DNA of 64,000 nucleotides from Bartonella rattimassiliensis 15908 (GCF_000278215.1 NZ_JH725064.1:553575-617574); one strand, 5' to 3'; shown: positions 39,993 through 51,260, numbered from the stretch's first letter. The notes: generated from the letters alone by a model not told the origin. Made by a program: numbers and translations.

Positions 39993-41816
39993 TTATTCAA
40001 CGGTAACTGATTTTGCTAAATTACGAGGTTGATCAACATCTGTTCCTAATAAAACAGCCGTATGATAAGCGATTAACTGAATGGGGAGAGCATAAATAAT
40101 AGGAGCAATAAATTCTGGAACATCTGGCAAAATAATCGTTGATAAAGTCTTAAAACAAGTTACTTCTGCGCCTTTTTTATCGGTTATCAAAATAATATGA
40201 CCATTGCGCGCTACCACTTCTTGCATGTTAGAAAAAGTTTTTTCAAACCACCGATCATAAGGAGCCACAACAATAATAGGTATTGTCTCATCCACCAACG
40301 CAATTGGCCCATGCTTCAATTCACCTGCTGCATAACCTTCAGCATGAATATAAGAAAGCTCTTTCAGTTTAAGGGCTCCCTCCAAAGCAATCGGATAAGA
40401 AGTTCCACGTCCCAGATAAAGAACACTTTTTGCATTCACCAAACCACGACAAACAGATTCAATTTTACTCTCTAATTTGAGCACTTCATTTAAAATACGT
40501 GGAACTTCTGCCAACTGTTGAACCAATTGCTGTTCCATTTGAGCTGAGAGATAACCACGTTGTTTACCAGCGCTAAGTGCTAGTGAAGCAAGCGTTGCCA
40601 ATTGACAGGTAAAAGCTTTTGTTGAAGCAACACCAATTTCAAATCCAGCAAGTGTTGGGAGAATAAAATCAGTTTCCCTTGCCATTGTTGATTGATCAAC
40701 ATTCACAATCGCTGCTGTTTTTATACCTCGCTCACGACAATAACGCAAAGAAGCCAATGTATCAGCTGTTTCACCAGATTGAGAAACAAACAGCGATAAC
40801 ACATCAGAGGTTATCGGAGGTTCACGATAACGAAACTCGGAAGCAACATCATTATCAACACTTAAAGCAGCAAATTTCTCAAACCAATAGCGCGCAACTA
40901 AGGTTGAATAATAAGCCGTTCCACAACTCGCAAAAAGAAGCCGATTGATATTTTTCCAATCAATTAAATTCTCAAGTGATCGAACTGCATAATTTCCAAG
41001 ATCCAGATAATGCGCCAAATTATGAGAAATCACTTCAGGTTGTTCAAACATCTCTTTGTGCATAAAATGACGATGATTACCTTTAGAAATCAATAAAGCT
41101 CCCTCAAGTAATGTTGTCACGGGACGCATGACCGGTTGATTGTATCCATCGTAAATTGTGACACCTTCACGTTTGAGAACAGCCCAATCTCCATCTTCCA
41201 TATAACTAACATGATCGACGAATGGCGCCAAAGCAATGGCATCTGACCCCACAAAAAATTCATCTTTTCCGTAACCAATTGCCAGTGGCGGCCCAGAACA
41301 AGCCGCAATCATAAGATTATCTTCACCTTCAAAAATAAGAGCAATAGCAAAAGCCCCCTGCAATCTTTTCCAACTTGTACGCATGGCATCTTGCGGAGAA
41401 AGACCACTTTTTAATGCACGTGTTATTAAATGCGCAATAACCTCCGTATCGGTCTCTGTTTCAAAGATATAACCATCCTCAATGAGCTCCCTTCGCAATT
41501 CTACAAAATTTTCAATAATACCATTATGAACAACTGCAAGCTTTTCAGTTACATGAGGATGTGCATTGCGTTCAACAGCAATTCCATGCGTAGCCCAACG
41601 GGTATGCCCAATCCCTAAATTCCCCTTTAAAGGAGTTTTTTTTAATTTTTCTTCTAAATGAACAAGTTTTCCTTCAGCACGCATACGATAAAGATGTCCA
41701 TTATGAACTGTTGCCACCCCAGATGAATCATACCCTCTATATTCAAGACGTTTTAATCCCTCAACCAAAGAGGATGCAACACATCTCTTTCCAAGAATTC
41801 CAATAATCCCACACAT
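39993..41816 (-). CDS. glmS: glutamine--fructose-6-phosphate aminotransferase
   Basis: Makes glucosamine-6-phosphate, the first step to UDP-GlcNAc for peptidoglycan and lipid A. It has 607 residues. The N-terminal glutaminase has the nucleophile Cys2 (MCGIIGILG, exposed after Met removal), with GHTRWATHG and NGIIENF; two SIS sugar-isomerase domains follow (FASCGTAYYSTLVARYWFE; SQSGETADT; AEGYAAGELKHGPIALVD), ending PRNLAKSVTVE, the typical C terminus. GGAG lies 9 bases before the ATG. glmU lies 170 bases upstream on the same strand, so the pathway genes are neighbours. No glmS ribozyme-like leader is seen, as expected outside Gram-positives. Confidence 0.97.
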   Translation of the reverse strand: MCGIIGILGKRCVASSLVEGLKRLEYRGYDSSGVATVHNGHLYRMRAEGKLVHLEEKLKKTPLKGNLGIGHTRWATHGIAVERNAHPHVTEKLAVVHNGIIENFVELRRELIEDGYIFETETDTEVIAHLITRALKSGLSPQDAMRTSWKRLQGAFAIALIFEGEDNLMIAACSGPPLAIGYGKDEFFVGSDAIALAPFVDHVSYMEDGDWAVLKREGVTIYDGYNQPVMRPVTTLLEGALLISKGNHRHFMHKEMFEQPEVISHNLAHYLDLGNYAVRSLENLIDWKNINRLLFASCGTAYYSTLVARYWFEKFAALSVDNDVASEFRYREPPITSDVLSLFVSQSGETADTLASLRYCRERGIKTAAIVNVDQSTMARETDFILPTLAGFEIGVASTKAFTCQLATLASLALSAGKQRGYLSAQMEQQLVQQLAEVPRILNEVLKLESKIESVCRGLVNAKSVLYLGRGTSYPIALEGALKLKELSYIHAEGYAAGELKHGPIALVDETIPIIVVAPYDRWFEKTFSNMQEVVARNGHIILITDKKGAEVTCFKTLSTIILPDVPEFIAPIIYALPIQLIAYHTAVLLGTDVDQPRNLAKSVTVE

Positions 41817-41988
41817 TTAAAAAAACTCCAACCCACATTTAAGATTTAAATCCTATAAAACACTCAACAGCCTTTATTTAAAACTGTAAATAATAAAATA
41901 ATTTAAACCTGAAGGACAACAATCTTTAAGAATAAACCTCCTATACATTGTTAGATCAGCGCTAAACAAAGGAATAGACTGAAAATAA

Positions 41989-43353
41989 TCATTTTTTCTG
42001 TTTATTTTCCGATAAGTTGTGCTCTAACAAACGTGCTCGAAATTTTGTTGCATAACCTTCTTTTATAACTTGTCGCGCACGCCCAAAAGCCATACTGTTC
42101 ATAGGAATATTTTCTGTAATAACACTTCCTGAGGCAACATAAGAACCAGTCCCTATCACTAATGGAGAAACGAGAGCTGTATTAGATCCAACAAAAGCAT
42201 TATCACCAATCATCGTTTTATATTTGTTAAACCCATCATAATTGCAAGTAATCGTACCGGCTCCAATATTGGTATGTGCACCAATTTCAGCATCACCGAT
42301 ATAACTCAAATGATTAATTTTAGAAGCTTTTCCTACTTTTGCTTGTTTGACTTCACAAAAATTTCCAATCTTTACAGAATCCGCCAATTCTGTTCTAGGA
42401 CGCAAACGTGCATAGGGACCAATTTGTGCATCCATACCAACCACCGCACCTTCTAGATAACTAAATGCGTGAATAACAGCACCAGATTGTATTTTTACGC
42501 CTAAGCCAAAATAAACATTTGGCTCTATCACCACACCTGGTTCAATCTCTGTATCATAAGAAAAATAGATTGTTTCTGGTTTGAAAAGTGTAACACCGGA
42601 TAACATTAAATCGTGTGCTTTACGTTTTTGCCACAAAGTATCAGCCACAGAGAGCTCAAAGCAGTTATTAATTCCTACAATATCTTCAAAAGGAATTTCT
42701 ACAACACGCACATCTAATCCTTCATGCGTTGCAAGCGAAGCAATATCTGTTAAGTAATACTCTTTTTTCATATTGTTATTATCAACCTTCTCTAAAAGAG
42801 AAAGTGCATATTTTCCATGCATAGCGAGTATTCCACCATTACAAAAAGAAATCTTTTTTTCCTCATCACTAGCGTCTTTTTCTTCTATAATTGCGATCAA
42901 TTGACCATTTTTCTCGAGAAGACGCCCATAACCTGTTGGATTTTGGGTATGAAAGCCTGCAAAAACAACATCTGCTCCATCAGCAAGCTGCGCACGCATT
43001 TGATACAACGACTCTTTCTGAATGAGAGGGGTATCACCAAAAATAATGAGAACATCGTCCACTCCTTTTTGCAAAGCTAAACGAGCCGATAAAACAGCAT
43101 GAGCCGTTCCTAAACGCTCTTTTTGTTCAAAAATCATCACATCTTTTACAAATGACTGAACAACGTGTACAACCTCTTCAGCACCAAACCCCACAACGAC
43201 GGCTAATTGTGAAGAACCTACTAATTCTATTTGCTTTAGAACGTGGCATATAAGAGGCAGTCCAGCAATTTTATGCAGGACCTTAGGCAGAGACGATTTC
43301 ATGCGCGTCCCTTCACCTGCAGCAAGAACAATAGAAAGACAACTTCTAACCAT
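41989..43353 (-). CDS. glmU: bifunctional GlcNAc-1-P uridyltransferase / GlcN-1-P acetyltransferase
   Basis: Catalyses the last two steps to UDP-GlcNAc. The protein has 454 residues. The N-terminal Rossmann domain begins [26 protein letters not shown] (UTP binding), with IFGDTPLI; the C-terminal left-handed beta helix carries hexapeptide repeats and [29 protein letters not shown] with the catalytic His. The start at 43353 is used because the extension up to 43410 overlaps the ccdA coding region and is hydrophobic and not family-like; ccdA stops 14 bases before it, so the two are probably in one operon. Confidence 0.95.
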   Translation of the reverse strand: MVRSCLSIVLAAGEGTRMKSSLPKVLHKIAGLPLICHVLKQIELVGSSQLAVVVGFGAEEVVHVVQSFVKDVMIFEQKERLGTAHAVLSARLALQKGVDDVLIIFGDTPLIQKESLYQMRAQLADGADVVFAGFHTQNPTGYGRLLEKNGQLIAIIEEKDASDEEKKISFCNGGILAMHGKYALSLLEKVDNNNMKKEYYLTDIASLATHEGLDVRVVEIPFEDIVGINNCFELSVADTLWQKRKAHDLMLSGVTLFKPETIYFSYDTEIEPGVVIEPNVYFGLGVKIQSGAVIHAFSYLEGAVVGMDAQIGPYARLRPRTELADSVKIGNFCEVKQAKVGKASKINHLSYIGDAEIGAHTNIGAGTITCNYDGFNKYKTMIGDNAFVGSNTALVSPLVIGTGSYVASGSVITENIPMNSMAFGRARQVIKEGYATKFRARLLEHNLSENKQKK

Positions 43354-43367
43354 AACAACACATAAGA

Positions 43368-44153
43368 CTAACGAGAAAATCCAAAAAAATTCATAATATT
43401 CTGCCAACAAATATCTTCAATATAACTCAACGAAGGATAATGTTCTAAAATCCAAAATGAAAGATCCTGCATAGAGCCTGTTAAAAACAAAATCCCTGTA
43501 AGAATAAGAAAAATACCAATAATTTTTTCAACTTTTCCTAAATGAATACGAAAAGCTCCCAAAAACCGCATAAAACTGCTCGAAAATAAAGCTGCCAACA
43601 CAAAAGGAATAGCAAGACCTAATGCATAAACCGCTAATAGAACAGCTCCTTCGCCCACAGTTTCTTTTGTTCCAGCAAGTGTTATAATAGGCCCTAAAAT
43701 GGGGCCAATACACGGTGTCCAACCAAAAGCAAAAGCTAAACCCATAATATACGCCCCTAAAGGACCAGCAGGTGTTTTATGGGTCTGAAAACGCACTTCA
43801 CGAAATAAAAAAGTAATCTTGCAAAGTCCCAAAAAATTTAAACCAAAAATAATAATAATAATTCCAGAAGCAAAGGCAAACCAATCACGATAATAGCCAA
43901 TAAACTTACCAATTGTACTTGCACTAGCACCTAAGGCCACAAAAACAGTAGTAAATCCAAGAACGAAAGCAATAACAGAAGACAATAAAGCCCACTTTAT
44001 AAATACTTTCTCATCACGATTTTCTGAACGAAAATCATCAATACTAATCCCTGCCATATAGCACAAATAAGGAGGAACCAACGGCAAAACACACGGCGAC
44101 AAAAAAGAGAGCCCCCCAGCAAAAAAAACACCAACTTTTGAAATTTCAATCAA
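43368..44153 (-). CDS. ccdA: cytochrome c biogenesis protein CcdA
   Basis: A 261-residue membrane protein with about six hydrophobic segments that passes reducing power from cytoplasmic thioredoxin to periplasmic thiol proteins for cytochrome c maturation. Two essential cysteines of the family are visible: Cys21 in [20 protein letters not shown] and Cys148 in [11 protein letters not shown], in the first and fourth segments. A second N-terminal Cys (LCYMAG) is also common. It lies between the exported protein gene (46 bases upstream) and glmU, all on the minus strand. Confidence 0.92.
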   Translation of the reverse strand: MIEISKVGVFFAGGLSFLSPCVLPLVPPYLCYMAGISIDDFRSENRDEKVFIKWALLSSVIAFVLGFTTVFVALGASASTIGKFIGYYRDWFAFASGIIIIIFGLNFLGLCKITFLFREVRFQTHKTPAGPLGAYIMGLAFAFGWTPCIGPILGPIITLAGTKETVGEGAVLLAVYALGLAIPFVLAALFSSSFMRFLGAFRIHLGKVEKIIGIFLILTGILFLTGSMQDLSFWILEHYPSLSYIEDICWQNIMNFFGFSR

Positions 44154-44199
44154 AACTCATACCCCGTCTCTCATCATAGTTTAATCCCAGGAACAACGA

Positions 44200-45159
44200 T
44201 CAATTCATGTCTTCCTCAATTTGTTGCATATTTTGTTCATTTGCCACCACACTTATATCCTCATCATGACCAGACACGACCGAAAAAACCTTTTGGTAAA
44301 TTTTATCTTTATTTTTAGCAATTGCAATATACTCTCCCTCCGCCAACACGAGAGAAACATAAGCACCAACTGTTTCATAAACGATATCACCAGAATCATT
44401 GGCAAGAGACCAGCTTGTATCTGCAAGAGCTTCTCCTCCTTCCTGTCGTACCAACTTTAAGACAATTTGAGCTGCCTGATGTTCCAAAGTGATTGCCATC
44501 ATTTTACCAGCCTCTACTTGGATATCCGAACGAACAGTGGCATTAATGGAACCGTAATGGGAATCAACATGGTAGCGGCCAGCTTTTAAACGAACAACTG
44601 ATTGAGGTTTAACATTTGATAAAACCACCCCCGTGTCATCATTTTCTTTTTCATCCTCATAAATCGTGAAACGTAATTCTTTTTCATTAATTATACCATT
44701 GAGCAGTGTTGCATTTAAAATAACACCACCAGCCTCAAGATTAAAGTTTTTCACAAGACTCTGGCCATTTTCTAGACGAATATGATGCACAGCACCCATA
44801 TGACCAAATGAGACATGAACAAGATAACTTCCTGGTTCTAGATCAAAACGTGCACTTCCCCCCTTATAGGTTGCCACTAATGGTAATTTATTATCAATCC
44901 CTAGAATAGGAGCATAAACCCGCCAAACAAGTCCTTTTTCAATATCCTGATGACTATTTGTTAATCGAGCATTTAAAAGGAGCTGTGTCTGAGATACTAA
45001 ATTTTCTTTTTCCTGCTCTTGAGACTTTACAATAAAACTCCTTGATTTGTCCTGCTGTGAGCCTTCTTCTTCAGAAAAAGCACAATGGCTCCAAATCAAT
45101 AAAGTAAGCACCACGCATAACCACCCACATCGGTGCACTATTTTTATAAGAATACCCAT
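44200..45159 (-). CDS. exported protein of unknown function, beta-rich
   Basis: A protein of about 319 residues with a signal peptide (basic IKIVHRCG, hydrophobic WLCVVLTLLIWS, then HCAFSEEEG, where cleavage after AFS is likely). A Cys near the end of the hydrophobic part could alternatively be a lipobox, but the preceding residues do not fit well. The mature part looks like about three repeated beta-sandwich units with patterns such as LEPGSYLVHVSFGHMGAVHHIRLENG, LKAGRYHVDSHYGSINATVRSDIQVEAG and LAEGEYIAIAKNKDK: each has an (E/A)GxYxVxxxxG strand pair, which recalls carboxypeptidase-regulatory-like or PEGA folds. I do not recognise the family. I chose ATG 45159 (AAGAG upstream); a GTG at 45207 also opens the frame. 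It sits between erpA and ccdA. Confidence 0.6.
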   Translation of the reverse strand: MGILIKIVHRCGWLCVVLTLLIWSHCAFSEEEGSQQDKSRSFIVKSQEQEKENLVSQTQLLLNARLTNSHQDIEKGLVWRVYAPILGIDNKLPLVATYKGGSARFDLEPGSYLVHVSFGHMGAVHHIRLENGQSLVKNFNLEAGGVILNATLLNGIINEKELRFTIYEDEKENDDTGVVLSNVKPQSVVRLKAGRYHVDSHYGSINATVRSDIQVEAGKMMAITLEHQAAQIVLKLVRQEGGEALADTSWSLANDSGDIVYETVGAYVSLVLAEGEYIAIAKNKDKIYQKVFSVVSGHDEDISVVANEQNMQQIEEDMN

Positions 45160-45219
45160 TTTTATACTCTTGACCAACATGATATTTTTTTCAAAAAACA
45201 ATATCACAAAATCGCCATT

Positions 45220-45543
45220 CTAAATTGAAAAACTCACACCACAGCCACACGATGAAACAGCATTGGGATTATGAATTTGAAAAGACTGCCCCATAAGATC
45301 ATCAACAAAATCAATTTCCGCTCCTTTCATGAAAGGGAGCGATAGTGAATCAATAAATACAATTGCCCCATCTTTTTTGAAAACGAGGTCATCTTTACAC
45401 ATTTCAGAAACCAAGTCATATTTATAAGAAAAACCAGAACATCCACCACCTTCAACAGAAATACGTAATGCTATTTTATCGGATTCACGCAAAAGTATCT
45501 GTGCAATTTGCTTGGCAGCAACATCTGAAATTTTTACACTCAT
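45220..45543 (-). CDS. erpA: iron-sulfur cluster insertion protein, A-type (ErpA)
   Basis: A 107-residue A-type carrier that accepts and delivers Fe-S clusters. The three cluster cysteines are visible: Cys35 in GGGCSGFSY and Cys99 and Cys101 in SSCGCGVSF. The presence of EIDFVDDLMGQSFQIHNPNAVSSCGCG places it with ErpA/IscA. The ATG at 45543 follows AAGGA by 9 bases. It is divergent from dgt, the pairing common in Rhizobiales, and is the first gene of the minus-strand run through the exported protein, ccdA and glmU. Confidence 0.93.
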   Translation of the reverse strand: MSVKISDVAAKQIAQILLRESDKIALRISVEGGGCSGFSYKYDLVSEMCKDDLVFKKDGAIVFIDSLSLPFMKGAEIDFVDDLMGQSFQIHNPNAVSSCGCGVSFSI

Positions 45544-45654
45544 TTTTATATATCCTTGCATTAAACCATCAAGAAAGAGTATCCCAGTCTTATAAAGAGA
45601 AGTTTATTTTTCATAAACCGCTCTCGATTTTAAGAGAATAATGGACAGCTTGCA

Positions 45655-46857
45655 ATGGATATAGGCAATATCAACTTCAGTTACCAATCTCGCGCGATCT
45701 ATAGTGCAAATCCGCAAACAAGCCGTGGCAGATTATTCCATGAAACGATGAACAGCATGCGCTCACCTTTTCAAAGAGATAGAGATCGTATTATCCATTC
45801 TAATGCATTTCGACGTCTTAAACATAAAACGCAAGTATTTATTGCTGATGAAAGCGATCATTACCGTACCCGCCTAACCCATTCCATAGAGGTTTCTCAA
45901 ATTGCACGAACATTAGCCCGTGCCCTATGTCTTGATGAAGATCTTGCCGAAGCCATTGCCCTTGTTCACGACTTTGGACACACGCCCTTTGGCCATGCAG
46001 GAGAAGACGCGCTTAATGAAGCCATGACACATTATGGCGGCTTTGACCATAATGCACAAGCATTACGCATCGTCACAAAACTAGAACAGCGCTATGCAAA
46101 TTTTGATGGACTTAATCTCACATGGGAAACTCTTGAAGGCCTTGTAAAGCACAATGGTCCTCTTTTAGGCCCTTACGCAAAGAATAAAGAGATTCCTATC
46201 GATATTTTACAATACAATGCAAAGCAAGATCTTGCGCTCGATTGTTTTGCAGGATTAGAAGCGCAATGTGCTGCTATTGCAGATGATATCGCATACAATG
46301 CCCATGATATTGATGATGGTTTACGGTCGCAATTTTTAACACTCGATCAATTTGAACACGTTTCACTAACAGCTGCAATATTAAAAAATATAACAGATGA
46401 GCATCCCCACCTTGACCAAGCGCGCCGCGGTTACACACTTGTACGAAGACAAATAACAACCATGGTTGAAGATGTTATAAAACAATCACAAAAAAATTTA
46501 GCACGTATCAAACCAACAAGCATAAACGATATTCACCAAGCAAAACAAACCATTGTTACCTTTTCACCAACAATGACCTTTTACGAAAAAGAACTAAAAA
46601 ACTTTTTATTTAAAAATCTTTATTACCATGAGCAAGTTCTCTATCGCCGCAATGCAGCAAAATGCATTATACAAAAATTATTCAATTGTTATTATGAAAA
46701 TCCGAATACAATGCCTGAAAATTGGCACAGCAAAACAGTGCACTTAAAAAATCAAGAGTTAGCGCGTTTAATTGCTGACTTTCTTTCAGGTATGACCGAT
46801 CACTATGCGCTACGTGAATATCACCGTTTATTTGACCATACAGATAATTTCGTTTAA
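45655..46857 (+). CDS. dgt: dGTPase-like HD-domain triphosphohydrolase
   Basis: A 400-residue metal-dependent HD phosphohydrolase of the deoxyguanosinetriphosphate triphosphohydrolase-like group. The HD residues are seen in [21 protein letters not shown] and [20 protein letters not shown]; an upstream [20 protein letters not shown] segment is family-specific. It hydrolyses dNTPs to nucleoside and triphosphate, limiting dNTP pools. argS follows 30 bases after its stop, and the SPOR gene after that, so dgt-argS-SPOR is the run familiar from Rhizobiales. Confidence 0.92.
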   Translation: MDIGNINFSYQSRAIYSANPQTSRGRLFHETMNSMRSPFQRDRDRIIHSNAFRRLKHKTQVFIADESDHYRTRLTHSIEVSQIARTLARALCLDEDLAEAIALVHDFGHTPFGHAGEDALNEAMTHYGGFDHNAQALRIVTKLEQRYANFDGLNLTWETLEGLVKHNGPLLGPYAKNKEIPIDILQYNAKQDLALDCFAGLEAQCAAIADDIAYNAHDIDDGLRSQFLTLDQFEHVSLTAAILKNITDEHPHLDQARRGYTLVRRQITTMVEDVIKQSQKNLARIKPTSINDIHQAKQTIVTFSPTMTFYEKELKNFLFKNLYYHEQVLYRRNAAKCIIQKLFNCYYENPNTMPENWHSKTVHLKNQELARLIADFLSGMTDHYALREYHRLFDHTDNFV

Positions 46858-46887
46858 TGGTTTTTGGTATCATCATGGAAGTTAAAT

Positions 46888-48645
46888 ATGAATATCTTTA
46901 AAAGCTTCGAAAAACAAATTAAAAGATCAATTGAATTATCTGATATAAAAGGAAAAAATGGAGAGGATTTAGATTTATCAAAAATCACCGTTGATCCTCC
47001 ACGTGATTCCTCCCATGGTCATTTATCAACCAATGCTGCTATGGTGCTTGCAAAATCTATTGGGCTTGATCCGCGTGCACTTGCAGATAAAATCACAGGA
47101 CTCCTTAAAAATGATCTCTCCATCGAAAATATTGATATTGCTGGTCCTGGTTTTATCAACATCAAGCTTACAAAATTATTTTGGCAAGATACTATAAAAT
47201 CCATGCTTGAATTAGGCACTTCTTATGGTCGCCTCTCAATGGGACAAGGCAAACGTATCAATGTTGAATATGTCTCAGCAAATCCGACAGGACCAATGCA
47301 TGTAGGCCACTGCCGCGGAGCCGTTGTTGGAGATGTTCTTTCCAATTTATTGCAATTTACTGGCTATAACATTACAAAAGAATATTATATCAATGATGCT
47401 GGTCAACAAATTGAAGCCCTCGCTCACTCTGTGCTGTTGCGTTATCGTGAGGCTCTTGGACAAAAAATTAATGAAATTCCAGAAGGACTTTATCCTGGAG
47501 AATATTTGATACCATTGGGTCAATCGCTTGCTCAAGAATTTGATGACCAACTACTTACAATGGATAAAGATGAAGCCTTATCTATCGTGAAAGAACGTGC
47601 AATTCATGCAATGATGTCCATGATTCGTGAAGATTTAGCCACTCTTAATATTTATCATGATATCTTTTTCTCTGAGCGAATGCTTTATGCAGATAATGCG
47701 CGCGCTATTCGTCACACAATCAACGACCTCACTTTAAATGGTTATATCTACAAAGGCAAACTCCCCCCTCCCAAGGGACAAAATATAGAAGACTGGGAAT
47801 CAAGCGAACAAACTTTATTCCGTTCTACAAATATCGGTGATGACCAAGATCGTGTTTTGGTCAAATCTGACGGCTCTTACACTTATTTTGCAGCTGATGT
47901 TGCTTACTTTCGAGATAAATTTAATCGTCATTTTGATGAAATGATTTATATTCTAGGAGCAGACCATGCAGGCTATGTAAAGCGGCTAGAGGCAATGGCA
48001 AAAGCGATTTCTGGTGATAAAGCCAAATTAAGTGTTTTCTTATGTCAACTGGTAAAACTCTTTCGCAACGGTCAACCTATACGCATGTCAAAAAGAGCAG
48101 GATCATTTGTTACGCTACGGGATGTTGTCGAGGAAGTTGGTCGTGATCCAGTACGTTTCATGATGCTATACCGTAAGTGTGAAGCACCTCTTGATTTTGA
48201 TTTTGCAAAAGTAACAGAACAATCAAAAGATAACCCCATATTTTACGTACAATATGCAAGTGCACGTTGTCACTCAGTCTTTCGTCAAGCACAAGAAGCC
48301 CTTCATATTGAAAGCTTTTCAAATGAGACATTGATCGCCCATCTTCATCGACTAACAGATGACAATGAGATATTGTTAATACGCAAACTTTCTGAATATC
48401 CACGTATCATTGAACAAGCCGTAACTCATAAGGAACCACATCGATTAGCATTTTATCTTTACGACCTTGCCTCCATCTTTCATACCCATTGGAATAAAGG
48501 AAGTGAAGATCTTAATTTACGCTTTATTCAACCTGATGATAAAGAATTATCCCTCGCAAGATTGGGCTTGATACAAGCTGTTATCAATATTTTATCATCA
48601 GGACTTACCATCATAGGAGTTGAAGCCCCCATAGAAATGCGTTGA
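46888..48645 (+). CDS. argS: arginyl-tRNA synthetase
   Basis: A class I synthetase of 585 residues. The N-terminal Add1 domain (1-105) binds the tRNA D loop; the HIGH-type signature is in [19 protein letters not shown] near 126-144; the KMSKS region is represented by RMSKRAGSF near 405-413, lacking the classic final Lys-Ser, as in many ArgRS. The C-terminal DALR anticodon-binding domain follows and ends near VEAPIEMR. The ATG at 46888 follows GGAAG; eight upstream in-frame codons are not conserved. tRNA-Arg(TCT), one of its substrates, is at 1.4 kb. Confidence 0.95.
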   Translation: MNIFKSFEKQIKRSIELSDIKGKNGEDLDLSKITVDPPRDSSHGHLSTNAAMVLAKSIGLDPRALADKITGLLKNDLSIENIDIAGPGFINIKLTKLFWQDTIKSMLELGTSYGRLSMGQGKRINVEYVSANPTGPMHVGHCRGAVVGDVLSNLLQFTGYNITKEYYINDAGQQIEALAHSVLLRYREALGQKINEIPEGLYPGEYLIPLGQSLAQEFDDQLLTMDKDEALSIVKERAIHAMMSMIREDLATLNIYHDIFFSERMLYADNARAIRHTINDLTLNGYIYKGKLPPPKGQNIEDWESSEQTLFRSTNIGDDQDRVLVKSDGSYTYFAADVAYFRDKFNRHFDEMIYILGADHAGYVKRLEAMAKAISGDKAKLSVFLCQLVKLFRNGQPIRMSKRAGSFVTLRDVVEEVGRDPVRFMMLYRKCEAPLDFDFAKVTEQSKDNPIFYVQYASARCHSVFRQAQEALHIESFSNETLIAHLHRLTDDNEILLIRKLSEYPRIIEQAVTHKEPHRLAFYLYDLASIFHTHWNKGSEDLNLRFIQPDDKELSLARLGLIQAVINILSSGLTIIGVEAPIEMR

Positions 48646-48785
48646 AAAAGTTCTATAAATACATACAATAGATACTTTATTGATCAACTTTTTCATGTAT
48701 CTTTGCATGAGAGGGGGAATTTGAATAACAAATCAAAATTAACCATTGATTGCACGAAAATGCAAGTCACCATGTGAGAAAAGCT

Positions 48786-51215
48786 ATGAGCGATAACGAT
48801 CGCAAAAATCCGCACGAAACAAAACACGATCATGAACACCATGATTCTTTAGAAAGACTTACGCGCATTTTTAATCCGAACAAACAACTCGGAAACCCAA
48901 ATGAGCAAACTTCTTTACAGACAGATCGATCAACACCTCATCCTGAAACATCATCCCATGACGATGATTTTGATCTGTCCTTTTTAGAAGAGGAACTTAA
49001 ATATAATTTAACACATAACTTACCATTTGATGATCAAAAAAAACAATGTAACCTATACACAACCAGTAACGCACCAACCTCAGATATTGCACAAACTGTT
49101 TCTTTCAACCATGTAAGACAAAATAATTTATCTGAAGAGGAATATCCTTCATCTATAAATCATGATGAAGAACAAATTTTAGATGCGCTTTCTCCATTAC
49201 CAATCCCCAAAAATCAATCACCGCAACAGAAAATGACAACAAGCAGTGCTGATTCTTTTTTTGCGAAAAGTAATCCTATTTCACAATCAGAATCAGAAAA
49301 TTTCTTTTTTGATAAATCTGAAAGACGTGAAAATAAGAGAAATGCAACAGAAGCTGTTGAACAAACCAATCGCTTTTCACCAACAACCTTACAACAGCTA
49401 AAAGCTCAGAATATACAAAAAAATTATACTGATGTTTCTTCTCCTATGCAGGAAAATGAATTTTTCTCATCTTTTAATCCTGTCTCAGAAAGACAAAACA
49501 CTGCCCAAAATAAAACAACAAGTGACTTCTCTTCTGTTTCGGATTCTACGCAAGTTGACAAACAGCCTTATTTAAAACAGGAAGTACGAGAAAATCATAC
49601 AACCAATTATCCCTATTTTTTTGAAGAAAATCCCTCACAACAAGAAATTTATAGCGAAAAAATTCCAACCTATAATGATGCTCAAGCCCAATACATCAAT
49701 AATACTGAAAATATCTCTAATCAAAGTAAAGAAGTTTCATATAATGAAAATAATTTAGATCAGTTTCTTTCTTCATCAGCCTCTCTTAATGTAAAACAAA
49801 CAGATAACTCTTTTGTTCATAACTATACGCACAGAGATACTCCTCCTCCCAATGTTGATACTTATAGATTTTCAGAGGAAACCGTAGAAAAAACTGGCCC
49901 TATTATGGTTCCAGAAATTCCATACGAAGCCCCAGAATATGATATAGCAACCAATGGTAGTTTAGAAGAAGAATTTGCTGATGTGCTCAATGTAGGAAAT
50001 GTCCCAACCGACAATTTTTCTCAAAAACAACAGAAAAATAAGATTTTTGATGAAGTTTTTCATCAAACTATACAAAATTCAAAAGAGAGTGTTTATATAA
50101 ACTCTAAGGAACAAAATGCCGGCTATTTTTCTACTGGCAATATGGAATATAATTCTCCCTCTTTGACCAAAAATTCGCCATACACAAACTCAGATGAAGT
50201 CTCTACGCATCCATCATCTCCATCTTCCTTTAAAAGTTTTATTTTTGGTAAAACTTTTATCAGAGGTATTTTTCTTCTTATTTTAATAGCAATTGGTTTT
50301 TCTGGTTATTCTCATTTTTTTACGCCATCACAAAAAAATGAGGAAACGGTTATTATTCACGCTGATAATACACCTTTTAAATTCAAACCAGAAACAACTG
50401 AACCCCAAAATAATATTGCACATAATTTAGATATCTATAAACAAACAACTGAACAAAATGAAAAACAAGAAAATACACAACAATTTCTTATTGATAACTC
50501 TGAACAACCTGAAAATTTAGAGCGATTAAATTCTGAAGCATCTTCCAACTTTTCATCATCTTCACCACATGAATCTGATGTTGAAAAGGCTGTTACAGAA
50601 GCCATCAATCATACTATTCCCACGCAAGAAGTACAAACTGTTATTGTAAATCAAGATGGTACAGTTACATTAGCGCCCGTGAATCAAACAGAGAGCAAAA
50701 CTATCGTTCAATCTGAACAAATCATTGATCAAACTCCTGATGAGATTCAAGATTCACCCCTTGTATCATCGCATGATTCCGATATAAACGATCAAGAAGT
50801 AGAACATGATCTCAAAAATAACATTGATAAAATAATAGCTGAAAATACTTCTAACTTAGATATTGAGGAAAAATTTATCCCAATTCCTTCTCATGCAGAA
50901 AGAAATGCACAAATCGAAACACATACCACGTCTCACACCACATCACCAAACAAAGTTGTACCAAAAAATTCAGAAAATTATTACGTACAACTTTCATCTC
51001 AACCAACACATGAGTTGGCTAGAGATTCATTGAAAAATATGAAATCTAAATTTGGCTTCCTTATCAATGACCGTCCTTTTAATATTCAACCGGCTTTTAT
51101 ACCAGGAAAGGGAACCTATTACCGTGTTCGTATTCAAACACATAACCGTAATGAAGCCATAACCCTTTGTGAAAGCATTAAAAATTCCGGTGGAAGTTGC
51201 TTCATCACACGCTAA
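48786..51215 (+). CDS. large SPOR-domain protein with disordered cytoplasmic region
   Basis: An 809-residue protein with a long, polar, low-complexity N-terminal region (1-485, rich in Asn, Gln, Ser, Glu), one membrane segment (about 490-511, IRGIFLLILIAIGFSGY), a polar periplasmic linker, and a C-terminal SPOR domain (about 730-809) beginning NYYVQLSSQPTHELA and ending ITLCESIKNSGGSCFITR. SPOR domains bind denuded glycan strands at division septa, so it is probably a cell-division or septal peptidoglycan protein; the equivalent gene follows argS in other Rhizobiales. The TTG 36 bases upstream is a less likely start. A strong terminator follows. Confidence 0.8.
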   Translation: MSDNDRKNPHETKHDHEHHDSLERLTRIFNPNKQLGNPNEQTSLQTDRSTPHPETSSHDDDFDLSFLEEELKYNLTHNLPFDDQKKQCNLYTTSNAPTSDIAQTVSFNHVRQNNLSEEEYPSSINHDEEQILDALSPLPIPKNQSPQQKMTTSSADSFFAKSNPISQSESENFFFDKSERRENKRNATEAVEQTNRFSPTTLQQLKAQNIQKNYTDVSSPMQENEFFSSFNPVSERQNTAQNKTTSDFSSVSDSTQVDKQPYLKQEVRENHTTNYPYFFEENPSQQEIYSEKIPTYNDAQAQYINNTENISNQSKEVSYNENNLDQFLSSSASLNVKQTDNSFVHNYTHRDTPPPNVDTYRFSEETVEKTGPIMVPEIPYEAPEYDIATNGSLEEEFADVLNVGNVPTDNFSQKQQKNKIFDEVFHQTIQNSKESVYINSKEQNAGYFSTGNMEYNSPSLTKNSPYTNSDEVSTHPSSPSSFKSFIFGKTFIRGIFLLILIAIGFSGYSHFFTPSQKNEETVIIHADNTPFKFKPETTEPQNNIAHNLDIYKQTTEQNEKQENTQQFLIDNSEQPENLERLNSEASSNFSSSSPHESDVEKAVTEAINHTIPTQEVQTVIVNQDGTVTLAPVNQTESKTIVQSEQIIDQTPDEIQDSPLVSSHDSDINDQEVEHDLKNNIDKIIAENTSNLDIEEKFIPIPSHAERNAQIETHTTSHTTSPNKVVPKNSENYYVQLSSQPTHELARDSLKNMKSKFGFLINDRPFNIQPAFIPGKGTYYRVRIQTHNRNEAITLCESIKNSGGSCFITR

Positions 51216-51219
51216 ACCG

Positions 51220-51260
51220 ATCATGCAACGGTTATTAAAACCGTTGCATGATTTATTTTA
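51220..51260 (+). terminator. intrinsic terminator after the SPOR gene
   Basis: A perfect 14-bp inverted repeat, ATCATGCAACGGTT at 51220-51233 and AACCGTTGCATGAT at 51239-51252, with a 5-base loop, ends in a T-rich tract. It begins a few bases after the SPOR stop codon and is the strongest stem in the window with that position. Confidence 0.8.

Noticed and set aside
41817..41988. glmS ribozyme or other riboswitch upstream of glmS
   Set aside because: The leader is short and AT-rich with no conserved ribozyme core; this RNA is typical of Gram-positive bacteria.
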